Shown piece after piece: positions 1 to 8,359 of a stretch of 44,496 nucleotides of DNA. The notes below the pieces were generated by a model. That model was not told the DNA's origin and ran no database searches. It saw nothing but the letters and a program-made list of their open reading frames with translations. How positions within the stretch are numbered: the first letter of the stretch is position 1; each line of letters begins with the position of its first letter. The DNA lies in contig NZ_ABLD01000035.1 of the NCBI RefSeq assembly GCF_000172415.1, positions 1 through 44,496 of the forward strand, written 5' to 3'. Source of the stretch: Paraburkholderia graminis C4D1M. Lineage in GTDB: Bacteria > Pseudomonadota > Gammaproteobacteria > Burkholderiales > Burkholderiaceae. Position numbers and translations under genes: made by a program.

Positions 1-2318
1 GTGGCGTTCGGATGCTCGCGCAGATAATTGAGCGTCCACAACTCCAGCGGATGCACGCTCGCGATATAGCCGCGGTCATTTAGATTGAAGCGGTCGATTC
101 CGTATTTGGCGTAGAGCTTTGCGAGATCTTCATCGTCGAGTATCGAGGCGGCCGGCGTGTTTCTCAGCGCGGCGCGCATCTTCTCGTTGAACCACGCGTT
201 GGACTCGTCGGGCGCGACGCTGCGCAATACGGTCGCGACTTTCGGCGGCGATTTGCGCACGCCGAGCAGCAACAAAGCGAGCGCCTGGTCGCGCGTCTTG
301 CCGTGATACTTCGTATAGAACCGGTGCATGTATACGCGGCTTTCCTGATCGGCGAAACGCGTCAGATACATCTTGCGAATCGCGGGATCGTTTAGCCACT
401 GCGACGAAGGCCCGGTCGTCTGCACCATCTCATAGTGAACGATGTCGCGCATCATCCGCACGAACACGAGATTCACCGAATGCTGGAACGCGCGACGAAC
501 CGTGAGAATGCGGCTGTTGTCGTCGGAATCGAAATTGTTGAAGCTCTGCGCGCCGCCGCCTGTGTAGAACGTTTCGCCGGGACTCGCCGAATATTTGCGT
601 TCGACGGCCGCATCGAGCATGGGTTGCAATGAGCGGTCACGTGTATGCGACAAGTAGTCGAGCGCCCAGCGCGTCAATTGATCGTTTGGATCGGGCTTGA
701 TGGCTTTCAGCTCCGTCGCGCTCAGAGCGGCGTAACGGCCATGCAGTTGAGAGACGATCTGCAAATACGTCACCATGGTGCGCAGTTTCGCGGTGGAACC
801 GAGATTGAGCCGCGCGCCGGAATTGATGTCGAACGGCTGGTTCACGCTGTCCGTTTGCACTCGCACGAGGTTCGCGCCGTCGCGCCGCTCGAATAGTGTG
901 AAGCTGTAGGCGATTTTCGACGGATCGTCGGACGCGCGCAGCATTTCGAAACCGACGAGACCCGCGGCCTTCGCGCCCTCGCGTGTGGCGGCGGCGGCAA
1001 GCCTCTCGCTCACGGCCTGTTGCACGGCATTGTTGAGCGTGCCCGTGGCTTGCAGATCGAGCCGGTCAAGTTCGTAGAAGCTCGGAATGCCGAGCGCCGC
1101 GAGCAGGTTCGAGCGCATCGACGTGACGGCTTTGCGCGACACGAACGAGCCCGTGTTTTGAGCGGGTTTTGGCGCGCGGTGCAACTGCACGTTCGTCGAC
1201 AGCGCCGCATCGCGCAGCGCGGCGGAAATCACGCCGCCACTCGCGAGCAAGCGCAAATAGCTGTCCGTCAGCCGCTCGAGTTCGGGATAGCCGCGATGCA
1301 GGAAATACGACGGCGCGCGCTGCGCGATCATCAACGACAGTACTTCGCGGAAGGCTTCTCCTTGCGCCGCCAAATTCTCTTCACTTGAAGGCGCGGCGAG
1401 TATGCGGTTCACCTCTGCGAAATCGCGGCCGTACCACGCGGCGAGGCCGTCGCCCATGCCATTGATTTCGCCGATGCCAGGTTGCGCGGCCAACGGCACC
1501 GAATTCAGGTAATGCACGACGATCTGCTGACGTGCGGGCATCGTTTGAGGGCCGTTCAGATAGGCACGCACAGAAGCGGATGCAATCTGCCGCAGCTTTT
1601 CCGGAGGCGTTGCAGTGCGGCCGCCCGCCGAGTGGCGGAATTTTTCGATCTGCGTGGCGAGCGTGCTGCCGCCAGGCGTCGGCTGATGATGATTGAATAC
1701 GCGCGCGCCCTGATCGGCCAGCGCGCGGCTAAAGCGTCCCCAGTCGATAGCCGGATTACGGTTCGGCTGGTTCGGATCGAGCAGATAGCGGTCTTCGATA
1801 AAGAGCAGCGAATTGACTATGACGGGCGGAATCGCCTCGAAGCTCGCATAGGCGCGGCCTGGAAAATTCGCGCTGAAAAGCGCTGCGCCAGTGCCGTCGA
1901 AGAGTTGCAAACCGGCCTGGTCTTTCTCGGCATACGGCAGAAAAAGACTTCTGTCCGCGAGCGAAAGCATGCGTTCCGAATCGCGCGCCTGTGCGGTGAT
2001 TTCAAAGCCGCGTTGCAGCAGGCGCTGCTGGATGGACGGCAGCAACGCGTAACCGAGGCGCGTGTCGTAAGGACCTTTATCGGTTTCGGGAAAGCGGATG
2101 GAATGGCTTGGACCGTCATCGACCGTGAAGCCGACGTCGCGGGTCAGTTCGGACAGATAGTGCGCTTGCAGCCGGGACGTTTCTATTTCGAGCTGGCATA
2201 AGCGTGCAAGCCACGCCAAGCCCAGCAACAACGCCGCCGCCAGCGCCCATTTGATCCACTTGCGCACCGGGCTGGTGCCGGTGGCGCGAAGCGGAAACCG
2301 AACCGATGGCCGATTCAT
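1..2318 (-). CDS. Class A penicillin-binding protein-like transglycosylase/transpeptidase (3' end outside window)
   Basis: Membrane-anchored peptidoglycan synthase. The frame stays open from an ATG at 2318, behind a GGGGAG ribosome site 8-9 bases upstream, to the window edge: 772 codons without a stop. Residues about 18-42 form one membrane anchor after a basic N-terminus. A GT51-type glycosyltransferase segment follows, with a catalytic-type Glu-Asp at 175-176 and a GGSTLATQ motif. The transpeptidase segment shows S508-T-A-K511 (SxxK) and S614-V-N616 (SxN); the KTG motif would lie beyond the edge. The glycosyltransferase is divergent: the usual ED..F..H signature reads EDRYLLDPN, with no His. 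This suggests a specialised PBP rather than the housekeeping PBP1a. No partner gene is nearby. The family is clear; the precise role is not. Confidence 0.85.
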   Translation of the reverse strand, partial: MNRPSVRFPLRATGTSPVRKWIKWALAAALLLGLAWLARLCQLEIETSRLQAHYLSELTRDVGFTVDDGPSHSIRFPETDKGPYDTRLGYALLPSIQQRLLQRGFEITAQARDSERMLSLADRSLFLPYAEKDQAGLQLFDGTGAALFSANFPGRAYASFEAIPPVIVNSLLFIEDRYLLDPNQPNRNPAIDWGRFSRALADQGARVFNHHQPTPGGSTLATQIEKFRHSAGGRTATPPEKLRQIASASVRAYLNGPQTMPARQQIVVHYLNSVPLAAQPGIGEINGMGDGLAAWYGRDFAEVNRILAAPSSEENLAAQGEAFREVLSLMIAQRAPSYFLHRGYPELERLTDSYLRLLASGGVISAALRDAALSTNVQLHRAPKPAQNTGSFVSRKAVTSMRSNLLAALGIPSFYELDRLDLQATGTLNNAVQQAVSERLAAAATREGAKAAGLVGFEMLRASDDPSKIAYSFTLFERRDGANLVRVQTDSVNQPFDINSGARLNLGSTAKLRTMVTYLQIVSQLHGRYAALSATELKAIKPDPNDQLTRWALDYLSHTRDRSLQPMLDAAVERKYSASPGETFYTGGGAQSFNNFDSDDNSRILTVRRAFQHSVNLVFVRMMRDIVHYEMVQTTGPSSQWLNDPAIRKMYLTRFADQESRVYMHRFYTKYHGKTRDQALALLLLGVRKSPPKVATVLRSVAPDESNAWFNEKMRAALRNTPAASILDDEDLAKLYAKYGIDRFNLNDRGYIASVHPLELWTLNYLREHPNA

Positions 2319-2519
2319 GACTGCTCTCCCCGAACGGGCGCCAGGCTCGTAAATCCGGCACCCTTTAAGGAGTTTAGCTCGGACGCCCGCACGCAATTGG
2401 TTCGGATAAACCCCCAGTGTCGCGGCTACAACACCCGCTGCGGCGACATAGCAAAGTGCGAATTACCGTGCGATATTTAAGGTCTGCGCGATGTCGGCCG
2501 CGAGTGGGTGTGTCAGTCG

Positions 2520-2546
2520 AAAAACCCGCTTGTTCAGGCGGCTTTT
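2520..2546 (-). terminator. Rho-independent terminator overlapping the LysR stop codon
   Basis: On the minus strand a CCGC/GCGG stem, extended by A4/T4 pairs around one mismatch, surrounds an 8-base loop and runs into five T. It spans the stop codon of the LysR gene, so it would end that transcript before the divergently regulated PBP gene. The short core stem makes this a moderate prediction. Confidence 0.45.
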
Positions 2547-3532
2547 CGTTTCGTGGCGGGTGCGCGCTTTGGCTTTGGCTTCTGCATGTCCGGCTCGTCG
2601 CGCATCTTCATGTGCTGCCGCAGCAATTCGACAAAGCGTTCCGCTGGCGGCGACAGCACGCCGCCTTTGCGCGTCACGACACCGAAAGTCTGCGAAGGCG
2701 ATTTCAGTTTGACCGGCACCGCGCGCAGCATTTTTTGCCGAATGAACATCTCGGCGATGGCAGTCGGCAACAACGACACGAGATCCGCGCGGCTTTGCAA
2801 TAGCGCGACGGTCACAAAAGTCGACGCGGTGGAGATCGGATTATCCGGCATCGTGAGCCCCGCCAGATCCATCTCGCGTTCGAGCAGCGCGTGCAACGGC
2901 ATATGCGACGGATACATCACCCAACGATGATCGGCCAGATCGCCGAGCTTCACTTCCTTTCTCGGCAACGGCGGATGACCATAGCCCACCACCACCGATA
3001 ACGGTTCATCGGCAAGCGGACGATACTGGTATTTCGATGGATCGGCTGCCACGGCGGCGCGGCCGATCATGAGATCGAGGCGGCCGTCGTCGAGTTGCGC
3101 GAGCATGCGCGCGCTCGTGTCCTCCACCACTTCTATCGACAGGTTCGGATGTCCCGCATGCAGCCGATTGACGGCGGGAATCACGCACTGCGGAATAGCG
3201 CCCATGATCGCGCCGATCGCGAGGCGCCCGCCGCGCCCCGAGCGTATTTCAGCGACGTCCTGACATAACGCGGTGAGGTCCGTCGCGACGAGGCGCGCAT
3301 GGCGGATCACGCAATGCCCGAGCTGATTCGGAATCATGCCGCTTTTCGAGCGCTCGAAAAGCGGTGCTTCGAACATCGACTCGAGTTCCTGCAACGCTTT
3401 GCTCGCGGCAGATTGCGTCATCGACATGAGGCCGGCCGCTTTATGCAGCGACTTCTGGTGGTCCAGCGCGATCAGCAATTGCAACTGCTTCATGCGCAAT
3501 TTGCCGAGCAGAACGTTCAACGTGTTTTTCAT
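2534..3532 (-). CDS. LysR-family transcriptional regulator
   Basis: DNA-binding regulator of 332 residues. The N-terminal winged helix-turn-helix occupies about residues 13-72 and includes the typical stretch TQSAASKALQELE. A periplasmic-binding-protein-like effector domain fills about 100-300. The sequence style (LRMKQLQLLIALDHQKSLHKAA) resembles the GbpR-like subgroup often found beside sugar or sugar-acid genes. The gene diverges from the keto-deoxyarabonate dehydratase gene across 135 bases, the classic LysR arrangement, so control of that gene and of itself is a reasonable inference. The C-terminus carries a basic Lys/Arg/Pro-rich tail of about 15 residues that is not part of the usual LysR fold. 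No effector can be named from sequence. Confidence 0.9.
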   Translation of the reverse strand: MKNTLNVLLGKLRMKQLQLLIALDHQKSLHKAAGLMSMTQSAASKALQELESMFEAPLFERSKSGMIPNQLGHCVIRHARLVATDLTALCQDVAEIRSGRGGRLAIGAIMGAIPQCVIPAVNRLHAGHPNLSIEVVEDTSARMLAQLDDGRLDLMIGRAAVAADPSKYQYRPLADEPLSVVVGYGHPPLPRKEVKLGDLADHRWVMYPSHMPLHALLEREMDLAGLTMPDNPISTASTFVTVALLQSRADLVSLLPTAIAEMFIRQKMLRAVPVKLKSPSQTFGVVTRKGGVLSPPAERFVELLRQHMKMRDEPDMQKPKPKRAPATKRKAA

Positions 3533-3604
3533 GAAAGCCGCGGTGAGTCGTAAAAGCGATCACAGGATGGAAACAATTCAATATACCCGGCCGCCGCAGC
3601 GCCG

Positions 3605-3610
3605 TATAGT
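3605..3610 (+). promoter_or_regulatory. Candidate -10 box for the pentonate dehydratase gene
   Basis: TATAGT lies about 57 bases before the start codon in the 135-base divergent region. No good -35 hexamer sits at 17 bases (TATACC), which would fit a promoter that needs LysR activation. The nearby ATAC and GTAT arms (3584-3608) are only a loose LysR-box candidate. Confidence 0.25.
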
Positions 3611-3667
3611 CGGCGGTGGAGACATCGACACTGCCGTGCCCTACCACTTCTAAAAGGCGCCCGAATC

Positions 3668-4600
3668 ATGAGCCAAACCACCCATGCCGCCGCGATGCGC
3701 GGCGTCTTTCCCGTTGCTCCCACCATTTTCGACGACGCCGGCCGGCTCGATCTGGAAGGCCAGAAGCGCTGCATCGATTTCATGATCGACGCGGGTTCGA
3801 ACGGCCTGTGCATTCTGGCGAACTTCTCCGAACAGTTCGCGCTTTCGGACGACGAGCGCAACACGTTGATGCACGTCGTGCTCGATCACGTCGCGGGCCG
3901 CGTGCCGGTGATCGTCACGACCACGCATTTCAGCTCGCATCAATGCGCGGAGCGCAGCCACCGCGCGCAAGAAGCCGGCGCCGCGATGGTGATGGTCATG
4001 CCGCCTTATCACGGCGCGACGATCCGCATCGGCGAGCGCGGCATCGAAGAGTTTTACCGCACGGTGTCCGATGCGATCGACATTCCTATCATGATCCAGG
4101 ACGCGCCCGTTAGCGGCACGCCGCTGTCCGCGCCGTTTCTCGCGCGCATCGCCCGCGAAATCGAGCACGTGTCTTACTTCAAAATTGAAGTGCCGCAAGC
4201 CGCCAACAAGCTGCGCGAACTCATCCAGTTGGGCGGCGATGCAATCGTGGGTCCGTGGGACGGCGAGGAAGCCATTACGCTGATGGCCGATCTCGATGCG
4301 GGCGCAACGGGTTCGATGACAGGCGGCGGCTATGCGGACGGCATTCGTCTGATCGTCGACGCGTACGCCGCCGGCGATACGGAAGCCGCCGCCGCGCATT
4401 ATCAGCGGTGGCTGCCGCTCATCAACTACGAAAACCGCCAGGGCGGCCTCGCATCGTGCAAGGCGTTGATGAAGGAAGGCGGCGTGATTGGCTCGGACGC
4501 GGTGCGTCATCCGTTGCCGGCGATGCATCCCGCGACGCGCGAAGGGCTTCTCAAGATCGCGCGGCGGCTCGATCCGCTGGTGTTGCGCTGGGGCAGATAA
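3668..4600 (+). CDS. L-2-keto-3-deoxyarabonate dehydratase (DapA/NAL superfamily)
   Basis: Cytoplasmic TIM-barrel class I lyase, 310 residues. It dehydrates L-2-keto-3-deoxyarabonate to alpha-ketoglutarate semialdehyde in the non-phosphorylating L-arabinose pathway. The Schiff-base lysine is K172 in YFKIEVP. The position of the DapA Tyr proton relay is instead IMIQDAP (Q144-D145), a signature I recall from the characterised Azospirillum enzyme; NFSEQFALS, HGAT and WDGEEAITLMADLDAGATG also match that protein as remembered. AAGG lies about 12 bases before the ATG. It diverges from a LysR gene and precedes an FAD oxidase by 77 bases. No arabinose dehydrogenase, lactonase or arabonate dehydratase is in the window, so the rest of the pathway must be elsewhere. 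Alternative: a related 5-dehydro-4-deoxyglucarate-type enzyme, less likely given the QD motif. Confidence 0.85.
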   Translation: MSQTTHAAAMRGVFPVAPTIFDDAGRLDLEGQKRCIDFMIDAGSNGLCILANFSEQFALSDDERNTLMHVVLDHVAGRVPVIVTTTHFSSHQCAERSHRAQEAGAAMVMVMPPYHGATIRIGERGIEEFYRTVSDAIDIPIMIQDAPVSGTPLSAPFLARIAREIEHVSYFKIEVPQAANKLRELIQLGGDAIVGPWDGEEAITLMADLDAGATGSMTGGGYADGIRLIVDAYAAGDTEAAAAHYQRWLPLINYENRQGGLASCKALMKEGGVIGSDAVRHPLPAMHPATREGLLKIARRLDPLVLRWGR

Positions 4601-4677
4601 AGCGCGGCCGTGTCTTGCGGCAAGTGAGCGGCTAAGCGGCTGGACGCGGACACGCGAATGCCGCTACGCTAGCCGCC

Positions 4678-5967
4678 ATGGACAACTTTTACGAAGCGAC
4701 TGTCGCTCGCCCCTCTGCTTACGCGCCGCTCGCCGGGCGCCACAGCGTCGACGTTTGCATCGTCGGCGGCGGGCTTGCGGGACTCTCGACGGCATTGGGG
4801 CTGGCTGAACGCGGCGTCGCGAACGTCGCCGTGCTCGAAGCGCGGCAAGTCGGCTTCGGTGCATCGGGGCGCAACGGCGGCTTCGTGTTCGGCGGCTATA
4901 GCCTCGACTGCGCCGATCTGCTGAAAACGCTAGGCGCGGTTCGCGCGCGCGAGCTTTACGCGCTCACGACCGACGCCGTCGATGTGATGCGCGCCCGCAT
5001 CGCGCGCTATCGCATCGATTGTGACGCAACCGACGCCGGCGTGATTCTCGCCAACTGGTTCGACGAACCGGCGCGTCTCGACGCGCAACGGCGCCTGATG
5101 CGCGATTCGTTCGGCGTCGATTGGGAACCGCTGACGGCAGACCAGCTTGCCTCGCAATTGAAGACGCGCCGTTATCACGGCGGTCTCTTCGAGCGCAATG
5201 CGTTTCACTTTCATCCGCTGAAATACGTGCTCGGCGTAGCGAATGCCGCGGCCAATGCGGGCGTGCGGATACACGAGCAGTCGCCTGTCGTGCGTTTGCA
5301 GCGCGAGGGCGCGGGCTTTATCGTGCATACGCCGCAAGGCGCAATCGACGCGCGGCACGTCGTGATGGCGGGCGGCGGTTATGCGCGCAACGTCCATGCG
5401 AAAGTCGAGCGCGCGGTGCTGCCCATTGCCACCTACGTGATGGCGACGGAGCCGCTCGGCGCGCGTCTGCAAGATGCAATCGATACGCGCGCGGCCGTCT
5501 ACGACACGCGCTTCGCATTCGACTACTACCGGCCGTTGCCCGATACGCGCATTCTGTGGGGCGGACGCATCTCAGTACGAGATCGCGCGCCTGAAGTCAT
5601 CGCGCGATTACTGCGGCGCGACCTGCTAAAGGTGTATCCGCAACTACACGACGTGCGCATCGACTACGCGTGGGGCGGACTGATGAGCTACGCGCGTCAC
5701 AAGATGCCGCAAATCGGCCGCGGCGCGGACGGCGTCTGGCACGCGGTCGGCTTCGGCGGACACGGCATGGCGCCGACCACCGTCTCCGGCGAATTGCTGG
5801 CCGCAGCCATTGCGGGCGAGCGCCCGGTGCCCGAAGCGTTCGCCGCGTTCGGTCTGACGCCCGCATATGGCGCGCTCGGGCTCGCCGCCGCGCAGTTGAC
5901 CTACACCGCGATGCAAACGCGCGACGCGCTCGCCGCGCGCCGCCGGCTATCGCGCCGCCCACATTAA
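4678..5967 (+). CDS. FAD-dependent oxidoreductase of the DAO/PuuB (gamma-glutamylputrescine oxidase-like) family
   Basis: Probable amine or amino-acid oxidase/dehydrogenase, 429 residues. An N-terminal Rossmann FAD site (GGGLAGLSTALG, about residues 28-40) is followed by the family's FGASGRNGGFVFGG loop (about 58-72). The C-terminal FAD-closing motif GFGGHGMAPTTVSGELLA is near 358-375. The length matches OrdL/PuuB proteins. It lies 77 bases after the pentonate dehydratase gene on the same strand and could be co-transcribed, but no chemical link between the two is evident. No polyamine genes flank it, so the substrate is unassigned. No good Shine-Dalgarno site precedes the ATG. Confidence 0.85.
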   Translation: MDNFYEATVARPSAYAPLAGRHSVDVCIVGGGLAGLSTALGLAERGVANVAVLEARQVGFGASGRNGGFVFGGYSLDCADLLKTLGAVRARELYALTTDAVDVMRARIARYRIDCDATDAGVILANWFDEPARLDAQRRLMRDSFGVDWEPLTADQLASQLKTRRYHGGLFERNAFHFHPLKYVLGVANAAANAGVRIHEQSPVVRLQREGAGFIVHTPQGAIDARHVVMAGGGYARNVHAKVERAVLPIATYVMATEPLGARLQDAIDTRAAVYDTRFAFDYYRPLPDTRILWGGRISVRDRAPEVIARLLRRDLLKVYPQLHDVRIDYAWGGLMSYARHKMPQIGRGADGVWHAVGFGGHGMAPTTVSGELLAAAIAGERPVPEAFAAFGLTPAYGALGLAAAQLTYTAMQTRDALAARRRLSRRPH

Positions 5968-6063
5968 AGGCGGCCGGCGCGTGGACTGCATTCAAGCCGT
6001 CTCGAGCGGGCTCGATGCAACGCTCGACACGCTTGAACCTCGCGTCGGCGCGGGTTTTCGCCA

Positions 6064-6072
6064 TGCTAGAAT
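6064..6072 (+). promoter_or_regulatory. Candidate extended -10 element before the TetR gene
   Basis: TGCTAGAAT matches an extended -10 (TGn plus TAGAAT) and lies 28 bases before the ATG at 6100. No convincing -35 hexamer is at the correct distance, which extended -10 promoters can tolerate. Confidence 0.3.
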
Positions 6073-6099
6073 GCGCCGTCACCGCCGCTCGAATAGACA

Positions 6100-6810
6100 A
6101 TGAAAAAGGGAAGCAAGGCCGCCGGGCCCGATACCAACGGCATCCCGTCCGACGCGACGCAGAAGGACGCGCGGCGTAGCGATGTCCGCCGCAAGTACGA
6201 TCCCGAACAAACCAAACGCAATATCCTCGACGTCGCGACGCAGGAGTTCTCCGCGATGGGACTGACGGGTGCGCGCGTCGATGCGATCGCGGAGCGCACC
6301 AACACCACCAAGCGCATGCTGTACTACTACTTCGGCAGCAAGGAAGGGTTGTATCAGGCGGTGCTCGAAAAGGTGTATGGCGACATTCGCGCGCTCGAAC
6401 AGGATCTGCATGTCAGCGAACTCGACCCCGTGGAAGGCATGCGCGCGCTGGTCGAATTCACGTTCGACTATCACGACCGCCAGCGCGACTTCGTGCGCCT
6501 CGTGACGATAGAAAACATTAACGGCGCGAAGTATGTCGAGCAGGTGAAGAGCTTTAAAGGCCGCAACGTCACCGTCATTCACACGATAGAAGATCTGCTT
6601 GCGCGCGGTATCGCGGCGGGCAAATTCCGCAATGACGTCGATGCAATCGATCTGCATCTGCTGATCAGTTCGCTGTGCTTTCATCGCGTCGGCAATCGTC
6701 ATACGTTCGGCACGGCGTTTGGCCGCGATCCGTCGCATCCGAGATTGCGCGCGCGTCATCGCGCGATGATCGTCGACGCTGTGTTGCGTTTCGTGCGTAA
6801 GGAAGATTGA
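6100..6810 (+). CDS. TetR-family transcriptional regulator, likely controls the shikimate/quinate module
   Basis: Repressor-type regulator of 236 residues. The first 35 residues are a basic, Lys/Arg-rich extension. The TetR helix-turn-helix runs about 36-85, with helix-turn-helix sequence TGARVDAIAERTNTTKRMLYYYFGSKEGLY. The effector and dimerisation domain is at about 95-230. It converges on the MFS gene and shares a strong terminator with it. It is the only regulator inside the tetR-MFS-aroE-aroQ/quiC block, so control of that block is inferred. A candidate operator lies in the aroQ-quiC intergenic region. The effector could be shikimate, quinate, dehydroshikimate or protocatechuate; the sequence does not say which. 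Confidence 0.88.
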   Translation: MKKGSKAAGPDTNGIPSDATQKDARRSDVRRKYDPEQTKRNILDVATQEFSAMGLTGARVDAIAERTNTTKRMLYYYFGSKEGLYQAVLEKVYGDIRALEQDLHVSELDPVEGMRALVEFTFDYHDRQRDFVRLVTIENINGAKYVEQVKSFKGRNVTVIHTIEDLLARGIAAGKFRNDVDAIDLHLLISSLCFHRVGNRHTFGTAFGRDPSHPRLRARHRAMIVDAVLRFVRKED

Positions 6811-6842
6811 AGCGAAGGTTGAAGCGCGTCGCTCGCAAATGC

Positions 6843-6878
6843 AAAACGGGACGTGGCTTGCGCCACGTCCCGTTTTTT
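6843..6878. terminator. Bidirectional Rho-independent terminator between tetR and the MFS gene
   Basis: A perfect 15-bp stem (AAAACGGGACGTGGC at 6843-6857, complement at 6862-6876) with a 4-base loop. It has a T run on the plus strand and the matching A run on the other side, so it can end both converging transcripts. Confidence 0.92.
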
Positions 6879-6927
6879 ATCGCGCTTGAGTTTGCGTTTG
6901 CAACTGCGTTTGCACTCAAGCAACCGC

Positions 6928-8301
6928 TCAGTCCACCAGCACGATCCGCTTGATGTCGCCGACGATAAAGATGTACGACAGCGCGCCAATCAGCGCCACG
7001 ATGCCGATAAACACCAGCGCGCCGACAAACGATCCCGTCGCCGCGACGATAAAGCCGACCACGAGCGGCGTCACGATGCCGGCCAGATTCGCGGCGAAGT
7101 TGAAGATGCCGCCCGTCACGCCGAGCAGTCCTTCGGGCGCGATATCGGACACCAGCGTCCAGCCGAGCGCGGCCATGCCTTGCGCAAAAAACGCCACCGA
7201 CAGAATCGCTATCACCGCGACGTTGCTCTCCACGTAGTTGGCGAGAATGATCGTGGACGCGAGCAACAAGCCGGCGATGATCGGCAGTTTGCGCGCGACG
7301 TTCGCCGACTTGCCGCGACGCAGCAGCCAGTCCGAAAAGAGCCCGCCGAACATCACGCCGATCGACGCCGCAATGAACGGCATGATCGCGAAGAAGCCGA
7401 TTTTCAGCCAGCCCATATGACGTTCGGTCGCGAGGTAAGTCGGGAACCAGGTGAGAAAGAACACGAGCGTCGAGTTGCCGGCGAACTGGCCCAGACAGAT
7501 GCCCGTCAATTGACGATGCTTCAGCAAGCGGCCAATGGTGCGCCATTCGAAGCCGCTTTTCGCGGGCGCCGCGGCAGAGGCGGCGCTGCTATGCCGCTGC
7601 GTGAGACCGCCGCCTGCTTCGATATAGTCGAGTTCGGCCTGATTCGCCGACGGATGATCGCGCGGCTCGCGATACAGCAGCCACCAGATGCCGCCGAACA
7701 CGATGCCCACGCCGCCCACCACATAAAAGAGCGAACGCCAGCCGAATGCGCCCATCAGCATGAACAGGAACGGGCTGAAAAACGCGAGCCCGATATATTC
7801 GCCGACGGTGTAGGTGCCCGTCGCCATCGCGCGTTCGCTTTGCGGGAACCACGTCGCGACGACGCGGCTATTGGTCGGAAAGCACGGCGCTTCGGAGACG
7901 CCGAGACCGAGGCGGAATACGAACAGACCCGCAATGCCATGCACGAGCCCTTGCGCGAGCGTGCATAAAGACCAAAAGGTCATCGACAGAAAGTAAGTCA
8001 GCTTGCTGCCGAAACGGTCGAGAAAAAGCCCGCCTGGAATCTGCGAAGCGACGTAGCTCCACGAGAACACCGAGAACAGCAGGCCCATCATAGCGGCGTT
8101 GATGCCCAACTCTTTCGTCAACTGCGGCGCGGCGATGCCGAGCACTGTGCGGTCGAGATAGTTGATCATCGTGCCGACGGCGAGCAGTCCGAGTATCTGA
8201 TAACGCGCATTCGAGCGGCGCGCCGTGCTCGTGCTCATTTTCGTATTTGCGCCGGACTGTTGATTGGCGTCGGATGGACTGGATTGAATCGGTTGTGGCA
8301 T
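6928..8301 (-). CDS. MFS transporter, ACS-type organic anion importer, probably for shikimate/quinate
   Basis: Inner-membrane symporter of 457 residues with about 12 membrane helices. The N-terminal helix reads GTMINYLDRTVLGIAAPQL, typical of the anion:cation symporter (ACS) family that imports sugar acids and aromatic acids. Loop 2-3 has FLDRFGSKL. The start at 8301 is chosen because GAGGAG lies about 12 bases upstream; a further upstream in-frame ATG overlaps aroE and lacks a ribosome site. It is the last gene of an aroQ-aroE-MFS set, 58 bases after aroE. With dehydroquinase, shikimate dehydrogenase and dehydroshikimate dehydratase beside it, uptake of quinate or shikimate is the best inference. 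Protocatechuate is an alternative substrate. Confidence 0.88.
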   Translation of the reverse strand: MPQPIQSSPSDANQQSGANTKMSTSTARRSNARYQILGLLAVGTMINYLDRTVLGIAAPQLTKELGINAAMMGLLFSVFSWSYVASQIPGGLFLDRFGSKLTYFLSMTFWSLCTLAQGLVHGIAGLFVFRLGLGVSEAPCFPTNSRVVATWFPQSERAMATGTYTVGEYIGLAFFSPFLFMLMGAFGWRSLFYVVGGVGIVFGGIWWLLYREPRDHPSANQAELDYIEAGGGLTQRHSSAASAAAPAKSGFEWRTIGRLLKHRQLTGICLGQFAGNSTLVFFLTWFPTYLATERHMGWLKIGFFAIMPFIAASIGVMFGGLFSDWLLRRGKSANVARKLPIIAGLLLASTIILANYVESNVAVIAILSVAFFAQGMAALGWTLVSDIAPEGLLGVTGGIFNFAANLAGIVTPLVVGFIVAATGSFVGALVFIGIVALIGALSYIFIVGDIKRIVLVD

Positions 8302-8359
8302 AGGTGGTCGTCTCCTCAAACTATTTAGGTATCCGTCATTTACCGGGATGTGCGACCGG

